NCBI RefSeq assembly: GCF_014356525.2
Contig: NC_052511.1
Coordinates: forward strand, 29,690,437 to 29,754,436
Origin: Nilaparvata lugens
Taxonomy: Eukaryota; Arthropoda; Insecta; Hemiptera; Delphacidae
Length of the DNA stretch: 64,000 bases
Direction: 5' to 3'
This document shows, in pieces, positions 1 through 11,747 of this stretch. Below the pieces are notes generated by a model that searched no databases, was not told the origin of the DNA, and was given only the letters and a program-made list of their open reading frames with translations. Each line of letters opens with the position of its first letter. Position 1 is the first letter of the stretch. Both the position numbers and the translations under genes were made by a program.

Positions 1-250
1 TTAATGATAGCCTTTTCAATTCAAATTGTGATTACGTAAAAGGAATATTATGGTTCACCCGTAGATAAAATAAATAACATTACAAACCATGGTGGACTCG
101 TTTATTTATGAAAAGAAACACCACACAATTATACGCATTATTTCATGAAAACTTGGTATTACATTAACTGAGTAACAAATTAGGTTACATAATTATATTT
201 AAATACGGAATAACGGAATTAAATAATAAATGGCTGTGCTTTTGGATGTC

Positions 251-1864
251 TTAATCACTTTCTTCTGAATCCTCTTCATCACATGTTTCTGATGAACTTT
301 GAATTAGCTCTGGCTCAGATTCTTCTGAAAGTTCTGATTCTGAATCTTCTTCCAGGCCTATAATACGTTCTTGACTGGGTGTTGGGGTTTCTTCTCCTTG
401 TTCTGGTTTACTCTGATGAGTCTCATTAGTTGTTTTGTTGGGTTTACAATTAGATGGTCCATTCATCAGCTTCCAATTGTAGGCTATATAAGTCAACTTA
501 GCAGCCCTCTCAGATGTAAGCCTGTTTCGTTTTTTACTGTGAATCCAGCCAAAAGTGTTGAATGTACGCTCTGTGGCAGCAGATGTAACAGGTGCCCCAA
601 GAATTTTTACTGCAACTTCTGCCAGTGTACAAGTACCCCTCAAACCGCGCCACCACAATAAAGGATATACAAGATAAGTATTGTCTTCTTTAACCCCAAC
701 TCCTTCCCACACAAATTGTCTGGACCAAATTCCCTGTTTGTCCCTGTAATCGGCCAAGTTTTCTCTAACTTGTATAACATTCAATCCTGTGTTTCTAGCT
801 GTGTCGCAAATAAAGCTTATTGCTTCCAGAATGTCATCAGGCTCGAGATCACTACCTTGCACAGCTGGGTCAAGCTGGTTCGCCGCAAGGTGCAAAGATG
901 ATACACCAAATGTCTTCCTCTCTTTGAATTTGGACAAGATTGCCTTTTCTTCTGCTGATTGTAGGGGTGATAACGGTAACTTCTCAATAAGAACTGCCTC
1001 CAGGTTATTGAACATTTTAGCTATTCTATGAACTTGAGGTTCATTGGACTCGAAAGTTGTGATCAAATGAACGATTGGATTCATCAACTCTGGCATTAGA
1101 TATTGTTGAGCCTTTTCATTAACAACTAATGTTTGTAGGACAACTTTGTTTGACTTCAAACTTTCAAAACAGAACAAATGGCTCCCCCATCTAGTCTTTC
1201 CTGGCAACTTTAGTGAAACCCTATCCTTGAATGCCTTTTTTTCAGCTGATATTTCATTGAACAATGCTAATAAAACATGGCTGTGTTTTACTGTTTTGAC
1301 AACATCAACTGCAATTGCTGTGAAAGTTTTCATTGTTTGGCAGCTTAAAATGTCTGAGCACAATAAATGTAGCAGGTGTGCTAGACATCCAAGAGGAACA
1401 ACATGGGGAAATCTATCTTTCACCAAGTTCAGTGCAGCTTTCATATTTGCAGCATTATCACCAATCACCACCAGAAATTTTTCTGGTCCATGTTTCTCCA
1501 TTACATTTATGATAAGCTGAGAAAGGTACTCACCAGTGTGACTGATGCTTTTAGACATTACAAAATCCACAAACATTGGTTGTGGTTTACAAATTATGAA
1601 GTTGATGATTGATTCATTTCTAAGGTTGCTCCATCCGTCACACTGCAGGTGTAGGTGCTTTGCTTCTTCTAGTTGCTTATTTATGTTACCTTGCATTTCT
1701 GTGTACTGCGCATCCAACAGACTAGAAGATAGCCGATATCTTGACGGTAACTTGAAGGAAGGCCTGATTTTGTTTAAAAAATCTATCCAAAGTGGGTGGT
1801 CAACCATGGGCAAAGGAGATCCACTAACGAATATGGCCTTGGCAAGGCTCTGGTTCAGCATCTC
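251..1864 (-). CDS. hAT transposase, exon 2 (catalytic and dimerisation domains)
   Basis: This exon encodes about 537 residues of a hAT-superfamily transposase, the nuclear enzyme that cuts and pastes the element. The open frame extends upstream to 1969, but a good acceptor (TTGCTGTTTCAG on the minus strand) places the exon start at 1864, where the protein becomes hAT-like (EMLNQSLAKAIFVSG). Visible landmarks are CDGWSNLRNES and VIGDNAANM, which carry candidate catalytic aspartates, the following GCLAHLLHLLC Cys/His segment, KTRWGSH, and the C-terminal dimerisation motif SAATERTFNTFGWIHSKKRNR. The tail is acidic and serine-rich (about 40 residues). No internal stop interrupts the exon. It joins in phase 0 to the exon at 2774-3133. 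The family call is strong; activity is not proven because the N-terminal start region looks frameshifted. Confidence 0.85.
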   Translation of the reverse strand, partial: EMLNQSLAKAIFVSGSPLPMVDHPLWIDFLNKIRPSFKLPSRYRLSSSLLDAQYTEMQGNINKQLEEAKHLHLQCDGWSNLRNESIINFIICKPQPMFVDFVMSKSISHTGEYLSQLIINVMEKHGPEKFLVVIGDNAANMKAALNLVKDRFPHVVPLGCLAHLLHLLCSDILSCQTMKTFTAIAVDVVKTVKHSHVLLALFNEISAEKKAFKDRVSLKLPGKTRWGSHLFCFESLKSNKVVLQTLVVNEKAQQYLMPELMNPIVHLITTFESNEPQVHRIAKMFNNLEAVLIEKLPLSPLQSAEEKAILSKFKERKTFGVSSLHLAANQLDPAVQGSDLEPDDILEAISFICDTARNTGLNVIQVRENLADYRDKQGIWSRQFVWEGVGVKEDNTYLVYPLLWWRGLRGTCTLAEVAVKILGAPVTSAATERTFNTFGWIHSKKRNRLTSERAAKLTYIAYNWKLMNGPSNCKPNKTTNETHQSKPEQGEETPTPSQERIIGLEEDSESELSEESEPELIQSSSETCDEEDSEESD

Positions 1865-2773
1865 CTGAAACAGCAAACAGCACAATATACTGTCAACGGC
1901 GTAACAATGAATAAAACTTACACCGAAAGTAGTCCTAAATCTATGGCTTATAGTTAGAACCAGTGACAATGTCCTGGGACGTTGGTTAGGCTATGATGCT
2001 ATGCTGTTTCATTAAAAAAATTATTCTTAATAAGAAGTAAGACATACTGCCTTAAAGTATTGTGTACATTTGTCTAGACATAACTACCGTAGGTAGACCT
2101 ATATGCTTTTTGAACCAGATAAGTTACATACTACATCTATCTCTTGTAGAAACAAAATAGGCGTGGTCTATGAAGGAGTTAGTCTATTACTGCTATGTGC
2201 CAACCAGGTAAAATCCATCAAATAGAGGCCTATTTACCATCTTTATGCTTCAGTTCATATGTTCATAAAAGACGTACAAAGTTACAAAGTGTCATAATAT
2301 ACCTAACCTATTTTTTATGCTAACTGCTATTCAAGTTACGCTATGGGTAGAATTTTTACCGTAATAATAACAATTTTTATTTCCAAACAAAGGTTTTTTT
2401 AAATTTTTACTTTCTTCTAGGCTGTCATCTCTACCTGGTATCGGATCATCAATTTTAATAGAACCTCAGTTAGGCTAGGCTTGTTGATATCTGGCAGATA
2501 TTGACAGACCTAGCCTAACTTATCTGGTAGTTTAGTAACATATGCCTTCTTTTGATAAAACTGTAATTTATTAAGATTTGATGTTGTAAACTAAGTTTAA
2601 TTCTAAGTAAATAAATAGTCTAATAGCGTTCCATTAGGCTGAAAAAATTAGGCCTATGGCCTCAAATATTAAAAAACTTTACAATCTGAAAAGGTTTAAA
2701 AAAATTATAGTCTAAAAATTTGAAGCAGGCCTAGGCCTAGTAATGTTTGTACATTTTCATAATGTTTACTTAC
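1865..2773 (-). other. intron of the hAT transposase gene
   Basis: A 909-bp intron is bounded by GTAAGT at the exon 1 end and TTTCAG at the exon 2 start, both read on the minus strand. It has stops in all frames and no recognised element inside. It contains several AGGCCTA-type motifs also scattered elsewhere in the window. Confidence 0.65.
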
Positions 2774-3133
2774 ATTAGTTTGGAGATCCATGTGGTCAAA
2801 AAACGAAGGAGTTCGGGGTCCTTTTCCTTTTGGACTTGAGGTCGATATAGGCTGCGAACGTTGTAGGACATCAGAAGAAGAATTTGATTTTGGTTCAAAG
2901 GCTGAGCTTGTGTTTGGTACTGCAGATTTGTCATCCACTTCAATTAGTAAAGGTTCATAAGAAGGTTTCTTTTGAAAAAGTTTTTTAACCACTGTAACTG
3001 TACTTGTCTGAAGCACTTTCTTTAGATCCTGAGGGCACTTGAAACACTTTTTTATGTGCTTTTCCATTTTGTTACAATGTGACTGCTGATAGTCCTTATT
3101 ACAATATTTACAAGTTACTCCTTTCCCTTTCAA
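2774..3133 (-). CDS. hAT transposase, exon 1 (BED-type zinc finger)
   Basis: The exon encodes a BED-like zinc finger (CKYCNKDY followed by HIKKCFKC) and a serine-rich linker. It ends at a perfect donor, GTAAGT on the minus strand, just inside 2774. The reading frame runs 25 more residues past the donor to 2705, but those are intronic. Splicing to 1864 gives LQTN-EMLNQ in phase 0, the usual order BED finger, linker, catalytic core in hAT proteins. The first codon at 3133 is TTG, not ATG. An ATG at 3171 lies 38 bases upstream but is out of frame across a run of seven A, so the true N-terminus is either frameshifted by homopolymer slippage or misread here. Confidence 0.75.
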
Positions 3134-3946
3134 ATTGAAAAAGTTCCAAATAGGTCCCTTTTTTTAACCATTTTGTAATGATTTAATCCAACCCTTAAAA
3201 ATATAAGTAGTATAAATAAGTGACGTTATCTCAGACTCAATCACTCAACAGTCATTTCTACTTCTACTGCTACTTCACAACTAAACTAACTGAGCTCAGG
3301 GCTGGTGCTAGAATGACTCACGACTCACCAATCTCAAGACCACACCCACCCACCCCACTCCTACTCAAAGATCACAGCACAATGGCTGCTCAGACCCCCC
3401 CCCCTCGACTATCAACCGCACTCAATACTCACTGTTCACACCATATGAAACTCCTACAGCAGTCTGCAGTCCTAACTCAATCCTTCAAATGTTTTATTCA
3501 AGCTAGATATACACCATTGCCATTAAGTGTTATTGACAATTGCACAGGATAATTAAATTATTATTAACAATACTTGGGTATTGTTTTTTTAACATTTTTT
3601 TATCAAACATATTATAGGCCTACACATCAACAAATAAACAAATTAAGGCATATTCATAGAAATTAAAGTACCCTTTGCTTTTAAAATTATTTTATTTAAG
3701 CACTTAATTTTAAATGCCCTCAGAACAACTGCAAATTAAGGCATTTTTATTTCATCCAAAAAATTTACGTTTAATTAATAGTTTATATTATGTTTTAGAA
3801 GCTCTAGTAACAATAAAAAATAGTAAAAAGTAAAAAAAAGACACTTTTCCATAAATGCCCACATTTTGGGCATTTAAAACTGCTTTGGGCAAATGCCCAT
3901 TTATAAATGTCCTGCCCACTGGGCATTTGCCCAACCCACATCACTA
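3134..3946 (-). promoter_or_regulatory. hAT 5' region and subterminal palindromes
   Basis: The region upstream of the transposase contains TATA-like stretches near 3195-3215 and, at 3850-3946, clustered GGGCA/TGCCC palindromes next to the terminal TAGTGATG. Such subterminal repeats commonly bind hAT transposases. The 110-codon plus-strand ORF at 3220-3552 shows no recognisable protein and is low-complexity (Thr/Pro/Ser), so I do not call it a gene. Confidence 0.4.
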
Positions 3947-3959
3947 GTCAAGGGTATTC

Positions 3960-4382
3960 ATCTAAGAATGACAACAAAAAGCTCATTAATCTCAACCGGA
4001 GAATGATCCATCAACCATAGGTGTAATTTAGATTTGAAAGATTTAAGATTATTTTAATTTTTCATCTCGATGGGCAGACTATTGAAAAATTTAGGACCCA
4101 AGAAAATGAAGCTCTTTTGAAAGAGAGTGCAATATGATCTGGGTGGAATTATTAACCCTCTAGTATTACCTGTTGTATTATAAGCAACATCCGCACCTCG
4201 ATTGCCACTCAGCCTAAAGAACATGGAAAGAACTTTGAATACATATAAATGACGCAGAGGCAATATAGATGAAATCAAAAATAAAGCCTCTTCTGTTGGT
4301 GCGTAGGATGAATAATCAAGGTTGGAAATAAAATGTGATAATTTACAGCCTGAGACGGTTTGTACAAGATAATCAGGAATTT
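3960..4382 (-). pseudogene. LINE (CR1/Jockey-like) reverse-transcriptase C-terminus remnant
   Basis: Minus-strand translation gives a C-terminal segment typical of CR1/Jockey-type ORF2 proteins: YAPTEEALFLISSILPLRHL near the start, then NTTGNTRGLIIPPRSY and FIFLGPKFFNSLPIEM. In this class the Arg-rich motif and the 'G-x-K-x-[FY]-N-S-L-P' motif sit near the end of the polyprotein. The frame is open from about 4382 to 4054, then meets a stop and continues as short coding-like sequence to about 3960, where the hAT terminus starts. No reverse-transcriptase catalytic motif remains. It is a 5'-truncated, non-functional copy. Confidence 0.65.
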
Positions 4383-5160
4383 ACATAAAAGTTATAATTG
4401 TTATTGTTAGACTATAGCAGTTCGAGCTAACTGAGAAAGCTTTACATTGTAACAGCATTGCGTCTTCTCAGGTCGCACAAACTAGCTTGCAGATGCTTTA
4501 GGTTAAATGCGAAATTCCTTTATAGGTAGCCTATAATATTCATGGGAGCCTATTATATTTATGGGAGATGCAATATGATGACCAGCGATTTGTTAAATTT
4601 AAAAAATAATTTCAAAAAATCTTTATAGGCCTAGGTACCTGTATTCAAAGTGCTGCAAGATTAATATTGAAGATCTGTTGGCAATCTGGTTCTCCCTTCT
4701 TCGAACTCCAGTTCAGCACAGCTCCCTGCAACAAATCATTACACGTTTAAGAAAACTGAATTACCTAAAATTACATACTTTATCATGCTATAAATGAATA
4801 GCGAATAGATAATGTACATTTTATAGACCGATTATACAATAACAAGTACCGGTACTTAATCACTTGGAGGTTGAATTTGGAATAGATTCATAAGTAGACT
4901 ACCTGCCAGATAACAAATAAACTCAATTGTCATATCTATAGCATAGAATATGAATTTATGGCTGTAAAAATAATTACCTATTCAAGAGCTGAATATTATA
5001 AAGTTACACCACGGTGGCTAAATAAAAAGATCACTCACTGCATGTCTGATCTTGTTACAAGAATATTGAGTAGGCCTACCTATTATTTTATCAATAACTT
5101 ACAGAGCATTAATAATATACTGAGCTTGATAGATAAACTGTTTAATTTAATAGTTTGGTA
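4383..5160. other. non-coding stretch, nothing recognised
   Basis: AT-rich DNA with no protein-like ORF. A 67-codon plus-strand ORF (4958-5161) has no recognisable features. A short exon-like interval at 4639-4725 on the minus strand is flanked by AG and GT but has no convincing protein. Confidence 0.5.
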
Positions 5161-5166
5161 ATGTAG

Positions 5167-5167
<1 letters not shown>

Positions 5168-5249
<82 letters not shown>
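5168..5249. repeat. (TA)n microsatellite
   Basis: About 82 bp of alternating TA with one AATAT interruption near 5214. Confidence 0.95.
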
Positions 5250-5251
<2 letters not shown>

Positions 5252-5867
5252 CATATAACACTTATTTAATAATGAGAATTCAACTTAGATTGACTTGAGT
5301 TTAGATTTGGAATAGATTTTTCAAGTACAGTAGTAGTGTTAGTAGCCCTACGTACTCATATCCACAAATCTATCAACTATATTATAAAATAGTCTATTAT
5401 TAAAAAATGTCGTCTTACCTTATAAAGAAGTTTTAAATTTATGAAAATAACATTATCTATAATGACACATTATCATTATTATAAATAACATTATCATAAT
5501 TATGTTACTAGGAAATGCGTTGATTCATATAACAAATTCTAGGATCATCTGTGGGTTACTATATTTTGCAGTGAGGTAGAAAAAAGTGTGGGAATCCAGT
5601 GGTATATGGGTCATTCTCCTGAAAAGTAACATTTTCAATAGTTGATTTTATAAAAGTTGAATATTAAATTTTCCAAACTAAAATTTTTGTTGTTTTTGCT
5701 TAGAGTATATTTGATCATTTGCAAGTATCCACACAACTCATTACATGTCAGTTAAAAAAAAACTTTCAGCGTAATCCACGGACGTGACAAATTTTCCACA
5801 GACGTGATAAAATTTACCACAGACATGACATTAGTAGTAGTATCGATTTATGCTTAACAGCTTATAT
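5250..5867. other. non-coding stretch with a short imperfect tandem repeat
   Basis: AT-rich, without coding features. At 5776-5829 the motif CCAC(A/G)GAC(A/G)TGA occurs three times at roughly 20-bp spacing. Confidence 0.5.
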
Positions 5868-6506
5868 CGGGGACCGAGCTTCGCTCTGGAGTACAAAAGC
5901 ATAAAAATGTATTACAAAAGAAGAGATTATGATAACATTCATACAGAAATGTTCTATCTAATCACAGTAAATTGAGATTAACTCCCAGAGGAATGCAAAA
6001 ATTTCCCTCATAAAGGCCCAGTTGCACAAAAGCCGGTTAAATTTCAATCCTGATTAACTTCATGTGAACCAAATCAGAAAAGACCATTTCAAAAAGATGG
6101 ATCTACTGGAATTAATCAGGATTGAAAATTATCCGGCTTTTTTGCAACCGGCAATAAATACCTGATTGAATGATTACAAAAGTTCAACAGCTGAGTCATA
6201 ATTTTGACACAGTCCCACACACATGAACTCGCTCACTCACTTCCATCACCAACAGACGACGAAATAAAATTATCAGCTGTTTTTCCAAGGATGAATAATA
6301 ATTATCCTTTTAATGTGCTTCAGCGAGTTTTTCCAGGGATGAGACCTAGTGCAATCGAATCTTTATATTATAAACCTACTATGTTCTGAATTTCGTGAGA
6401 ATCGTAAGAGCCGTTTTCGAAATCCGGTAAAATCAAACATATAAACATCTAAACATCCAAACATCTAAACATATAAACAGAAGTTGCTCGTTTAATAGTA
6501 TAGGAT
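5868..6506 (+). mobile_element. non-autonomous interspersed repeat (GACCGAGCTTCGCTC ... TAATAGTATAGGAT)
   Basis: The block opens with GGGGACCGAGCTTCGCTCT and closes with a run of ACATATAAACATCTAAACATC-like units followed by CTCGTTTAATAGTATAGGAT. The closing part resembles 3' ends of common insect interspersed repeats in my memory; the class is uncertain. A palindromic MITE (6015-6152) is nested inside, and the tandem duplication boundary (6001) cuts it, so the second copy (9055-9560) lacks the first 133 bp. The 61-codon ORF at 6204-6389 is not a credible gene. Confidence 0.4.
6015..6152. mobile_element. palindromic MITE, copy 1
   Basis: The ends are imperfect inverted repeats of about 45 bp. 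The left arm reads GGCCCAGTTGCACAAAAGCC and then carries TCAATCCTGATTAA; the right arm carries TTAATCAGGATTGA and then CCGGCTTTTTTGCAACCGGC. There is no coding capacity. It should fold into a long hairpin. Confidence 0.75.
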
Positions 6507-6989
6507 TACTGTTCTTAAATGTATGCTTAACAATCTGTCAGGTAATTTATAAAATAATCATCATCTGTGATCAATCGTTTTTAATATATGACATAAAATA
6601 GTACCTGTTGTAAAGTTTTAAAAATGTTCAAGTATTATTAGTTACAGTACTAAGATGACACGTGGAAAAAGTAAATGACATGGTAAGGAAATTAGCAAAT
6701 GTTTTTGAATGGTAATTTCTGTGGAAAAATATAGGGTCATATGAATAAAGCTCCTCATTTGCTTATACTTTTAAAATATGGAGCATTTGCTTCATTTTCT
6801 ATTAATAAACGTGAGCAAAACCTTTTGCTCATGCTCATCAAAAATATAGTTTGAACATTTGCTCAAAATTAAAAGCTTATACTCAAAATTGTATGAATAA
6901 ACTAGAGCATTTGCTTAACTTTTGAAGCAAATGCTTCAAAAAAGGTGAGTCTAGTCTAGAGCAGCTTTTCACCTTTTGCTCATAGTAAA

Positions 6990-7133
6990 ATGGCTCAACT
7001 AATTCGTATGAGAAAGAGGCAACTATACCAGATACGATCACAACCATTAGTTGAGAACTATAAAACTCTTAGATTCAACCATGATATATATCACCATTAT
7101 TCCTACAAAAAAATAAATACAAAAGATATCTGA
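6990..7133 (+). CDS. small ORF of 47 codons, possible transposase N-terminus (unproven)
   Basis: The frame begins MAQLIRMRKRQLYQIRSQPL and is basic, ending at a TGA. It follows about 250 bp built from repeated GAGCATTTGCT/AGCAAATGCTC-like motifs (6760-6985), as found in subterminal regions of DNA transposons. The Arg-rich opening is reminiscent of the N-termini of PIF/Harbinger nucleases, but nothing downstream supports a catalytic domain. It could equally be a chance ORF inside a non-autonomous element. Duplicated at 10044-10187. Confidence 0.25.
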   Translation: MAQLIRMRKRQLYQIRSQPLVENYKTLRFNHDIYHHYSYKKINTKDI

Positions 7134-7413
7134 TATAAAGATAGCTATCACAAAATAGGAAATAGAAGATGAGAGTGTAGACGATTATAAGAAGGCTATT
7201 GATATTATAAGATTATGTTGAAGATTATTATAGAGATGGCATTTTTTCACGCTATTATTTCAAAATTCCAAACTCAACTAACCTAAAACTCAATTCATAA
7301 ATAAAAAACAGAGCAGACTAGATTCAAACGTCTAATACACTATAATTATGAAGAAGGAAAACAAAAAGCAAGTGAATCATCCCTGCCATGACATCTAGCG
7401 GGAAGCGTAATAA

Positions 7414-8206
7414 CTAGATGAGCAAGGTACTTCCCCCGCACCTTGCGCTGTCTAAGTGCCCTATAGTCAACCCGCGTCTCTCTCCAACAATGAAGTTTAC
7501 ATTCGCCTGCTCTTCCGAGTCGGACTCCTCTTCTTCTACTCTGGGAGGCAATAATTCAATATCCTTCACATGAACAGATATCAACTTATTATCACACACT
7601 CCAAGTTTCACGACAGTGGGACTTAAGATGTCATCCACCTCCCAGGGGCCTGAGGATTTTGGGGCAAGCTTCGCGGCAAACTGATCCACTCCTAAAGACA
7701 AATAATGCTCTCTTTTGTATACTAACTATCCGGGAGATAATTTTATATCTCGCCTCCGGAGATTATAATAGCAACTAGCATCCCTATATGCCTTGTCTAA
7801 ATACTATCTACTATTTTCCTAGTTTGTGACAATCCTAAGGTTTTTTTGAAGTGTAGCCCCACTATCTTCAAATCCCTGCATACAAGGATCATCCTGAGAC
7901 TCGAACGCCGATTCACCCAGGGCTCTCAATTCTCTACCAAAGTTGAGGTAAGCCGGCGAATACTGTGTACATTGATGAACAGTAGTATTCATAGCAAAGC
8001 AAAACTCTCTTAAATATCGATCCCAAACTGAATGGTTCTTTCCTACAAAAATTTGGATCATAGTCTTAAGTACACGGTTAACTCTCTATGTAGGGTTACT
8101 ACTAGTAGAATAGAAGGGGTGAAAAACACAGTCATCCCGTTCCCCTATCAATAAGAACGGAAATGTCTGCTGGTATGCTGAGTCCCATTGTCACAGATTA
8201 GCATCA
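7414..8206 (-). pseudogene. Gypsy (Ty3-like) integrase C-terminal half, decayed, copy 1
   Basis: Minus-strand frames spell successive parts of a Ty3/Gypsy integrase. Near 8206 is LICDNGTQHTSRHF, containing the second catalytic aspartate of the DDE core. Next comes HPFYSTSSNPT and then an in-frame TAG, then the open frame 8061-7819 with WDRYLREFCFAMNTTVHQ and YSPAYLNFGREL, the region that usually follows the catalytic glutamate. The frame 7701-7414 holds LAPKSSGPWEV and LSPTVVKL, the C-terminal chromatin-/DNA-binding part, then an acidic tail. Stops and frameshifts separate the pieces, and no protease, RT or LTR is present here. It is a dead fragment. Confidence 0.75.
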
Positions 8207-8344
8207 TTATTACGATTGAAGTATCCTTGCAATTATAGCATTAGGCAAGTCATAATATATATACATTTTAAAAGTACACACAATTGGATAGAAAATCATA
8301 CATGATAAAGCATATTTATATTACATTCAAGTTAGGTATTTAGA

Positions 8345-8523
8345 TATTCCTCAAGTGAGTTAAAGGCATTATTCTTCAGATAACTGTATATAACTTTCTT
8401 GATTTTTTTGGAGGCTGATTCCTGGTTGTTTGAGGCAGTTTATTATACAATATACACTGTTGGTAAGAATGGCTTCTCATAGTTTTAATAAGTCTTATTT
8501 GTAGTGCTACAATGTTTCTACTG
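8345..8523 (-). pseudogene. LINE ORF2 extreme C-terminus, copy 1
   Basis: In the minus strand, two frames together give NKLPQTTRN and then VIYSYLKNNAFNSLEEYL, which matches the end of CR1-like ORF2 proteins (usually '...K-x-Y-L-x-x-x-x-F-Y-S-[VL]-E-E-[FY]-L'). Frameshifts are present. The TTTA array abuts its upstream side. The call is from motif memory only. Confidence 0.45.
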
Positions 8524-9055
<532 letters not shown>

Positions 9056-9068
9056 TTTCCCTCATAAA

Positions 9069-9206
9069 GGCCCAGTTGCACAAAAGCCGGTTAAATTTCA
9101 ATCCTGATTAACTTCATGTGAACCAAATCAGAAAAGACCATTTCAAAAAGATGGATCTACTGGAATTAATCAGGATTGAAAATTATCCGGCTTTTTTGCA
9201 ACCGGC
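9069..9206. mobile_element. palindromic MITE, copy 2
   Basis: Same sequence as 6015-6152, carried along in the tandem duplication. Confidence 0.75.
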
Positions 9207-10043
9207 AATAAATACCTGATTGAATGATTACAAAAGTTCAACAGCTGAGTCATAATTTTGACACAGTCCCACACACATGAACTCGCTCACTCACTTCCAT
9301 CACCAACAGACGACGAAATAAAATTATCAGCTGTTTTTCCAAGGATGAATAATAATTATCCTTTTAATGTGCTTCAGCGAGTTTTTCCAGGGATGAGACC
9401 TAGTGCAATCGAATCTTTATATTATAAACCTACTATGTTCTGAATTTCGTGAGAATCGTAAGAGCCGTTTTCGAAATCCGGTAAAATCAAACATATAAAC
9501 ATCTAAACATCCAAACATCTAAACATATAAACAGAAGTTGCTCGTTTAATAGTATAGGATTACTGTTCTTAAATGTATGCTTAACAATCTGTCAGGTAAT
9601 TTATAAAATAATCATCATCTGTGATCAATCGTTTTTAATATATGACATAAAATAGTACCTGTTGTAAAGTTTTAAAAATGTTCAAGTATTATTAGTTACA
9701 GTACTAAGATGACACGTGGAAAAAGTAAATGACATGGTAAGGAAATTAGCAAATGTTTTTGAATGGTAATTTCTGTGGAAAAATATAGGGTCATATGAAT
9801 AAAGCTCCTCATTTGCTTATACTTTTAAAATATGGAGCATTTGCTTCATTTTCTATTAATAAACGTGAGCAAAACCTTTTGCTCATGCTCATCAAAAATA
9901 TAGTTTGAACATTTGCTCAAAATTAAAAGCTTATACTCAAAATTGTATGAATAAACTAGAGCATTTGCTTAACTTTTGAAGCAAATGCTTCAAAAAAGGT
10001 GAGTCTAGTCTAGAGCAGCTTTTCACCTTTTGCTCATAGTAAA

Positions 10044-10187
10044 ATGGCTCAACTAATTCGTATGAGAAAGAGGCAACTATACCAGATACGATCACAACCA
10101 TTAGTTGAGAACTATAAAACTCTTAGATTCAACCATGATATATATCACCATTATTCCTACAAAAAAATAAATACAAAAGATATCTGA
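10044..10187 (+). CDS. small ORF of 47 codons, duplicate copy
   Basis: Duplicate of 6990-7133 in the second tandem copy, with the same GAGCATTTGCT-rich leader. Confidence 0.25.
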   Translation: MAQLIRMRKRQLYQIRSQPLVENYKTLRFNHDIYHHYSYKKINTKDI

Positions 10188-10467
10188 TATAAAGATAGCT
10201 ATCACAAAATAGGAAATAGAAGATGAGAGTGTAGACGATTATAAGAAGGCTATTGATATTATAAGATTATGTTGAAGATTATTATAGAGATGGCATTTTT
10301 TCACGCTATTATTTCAAAATTCCAAACTCAACTAACCTAAAACTCAATTCATAAATAAAAAACAGAGCAGACTAGATTCAAACGTCTAATACACTATAAT
10401 TATGAAGAAGGAAAACAAAAAGCAAGTGAATCATCCCTGCCATGACATCTAGCGGGAAGCGTAATAA

Positions 10468-11260
10468 CTAGATGAGCAAGGTACTTCCCCCGCACCTTGC
10501 GCTGTCTAAGTGCCCTATAGTCAACCCGCGTCTCTCTCCAACAATGAAGTTTACATTCGCCTGCTCTTCCGAGTCGGACTCCTCTTCTTCTACTCTGGGA
10601 GGCAATAATTCAATATCCTTCACATGAACAGATATCAACTTATTATCACACACTCCAAGTTTCACGACAGTGGGACTTAAGATGTCATCCACCTCCCAGG
10701 GGCCTGAGGATTTTGGGGCAAGCTTCGCGGCAAACTGATCCACTCCTAAAGACAAATAATGCTCTCTTTTGTATACTAACTATCCGGGAGATAATTTTAT
10801 ATCTCGCCTCCGGAGATTATAATAGCAACTAGCATCCCTATATGCCTTGTCTAAATACTATCTACTATTTTCCTAGTTTGTGACAATCCTAAGGTTTTTT
10901 TGAAGTGTAGCCCCACTATCTTCAAATCCCTGCATACAAGGATCATCCTGAGACTCGAACGCCGATTCACCCAGGGCTCTCAATTCTCTACCAAAGTTGA
11001 GGTAAGCCGGCGAATACTGTGTACATTGATGAACAGTAGTATTCATAGCAAAGCAAAACTCTCTTAAATATCGATCCCAAACTGAATGGTTCTTTCCTAC
11101 AAAAATTTGGATCATAGTCTTAAGTACACGGTTAACTCTCTATGTAGGGTTACTACTAGTAGAATAGAAGGGGTGAAAAACACAGTCATCCCGTTCCCCT
11201 ATCAATAAGAACGGAAATGTCTGCTGGTATGCTGAGTCCCATTGTCACAGATTAGCATCA
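10468..11260 (-). pseudogene. Gypsy integrase C-terminal half, decayed, copy 2
   Basis: Identical in translation to the fragment at 7414-8206, including the same in-frame stop and frameshifts. The decay therefore predates the tandem duplication. Confidence 0.75.
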
Positions 11261-11398
11261 TTATTACGATTGAAGTATCCTTGCAATTATAGCATTAGGC
11301 AAGTCATAATATATATACATTTTAAAAGTACACACAATTGGATAGAAAATCATACATGATAAAGCATATTTATATTACATTCAAGTTAGGTATTTAGA

Positions 11399-11578
11399 TA
11401 TTCCTCAAGTGAGTTAAAGGCATTATTCTTCAGATAACTGTATATAACTTTCTTGATTTTTTTTGGAGGCTGATTCCTGGTTGTTTGAGGCAGTTTATTA
11501 TACAATATACACTGTTGGTAAGAATGGCTTCTCATAGTTTTAATAAGTCTTATTTGTAGTGCTACAATGTTTCTACTG
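11399..11578 (-). pseudogene. LINE ORF2 extreme C-terminus, copy 2
   Basis: Duplicate of 8345-8523 with one extra T in the homopolymer near 11460. Confidence 0.45.
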
Positions 11579-11600
11579 TTTATTTATTTATTTATTTATT
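11579..11600. repeat. short (TTTA)n tract ending copy 2
   Basis: About five TTTA units, then unique sequence starting AGAACAGTCAC. Confidence 0.9.
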
Positions 11601-11747
11601 AGAACAGTCACAAACACGATATTTAGAAAGAGAAACAGGCAATTGCCCAAAACTTCTTCAATTCCTTGATTTTGGCACATAAATCCTCACAAAACCTCCC
11701 ATATAATCTCACAAAGTGAGGTTAAGTTTAAAATTTCTGTTTTCACC

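Larger units (their letters stand above)
1..3946 (-). mobile_element. hAT DNA transposon, left end not found
   Basis: The block carries a two-exon hAT transposase on the minus strand. Its right end, read on the minus strand, begins TAGTGATGTGGGTTGGGC at 3946, which resembles hAT termini, and the first 100 bp inside it hold repeated GGGCATTTGCCC-type palindromes. The flank right of 3946 reads GTCAAGGG, a possible 8-bp target duplication, but the partner cannot be checked because no matching inverted terminus is seen in 1-250; the left end is probably outside the window. The flanking DNA at 3960-4382 is a LINE remnant, so the element probably inserted into it. Confidence 0.7.

Noticed and set aside
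371..1868. Several plus-strand ORFs of 61-124 codons
   Set aside because: They lie opposite the hAT catalytic exon and show no protein-like features.
3220..3552. 110-codon Thr/Pro-rich ORF
   Set aside because: Low complexity, lies in the hAT 5' region, no homology recognised.
4639..4725. Possible 87-bp exon on the minus strand flanked by TTGCAG and GTACC
   Set aside because: Splice-like signals alone are common in AT-rich DNA; no frame has recognisable protein and two of three contain stops.
6204..6389. 61-codon ORF repeated at 9258-9443
   Set aside because: Its conservation only reflects the tandem duplication; it lies in a non-coding repeat.
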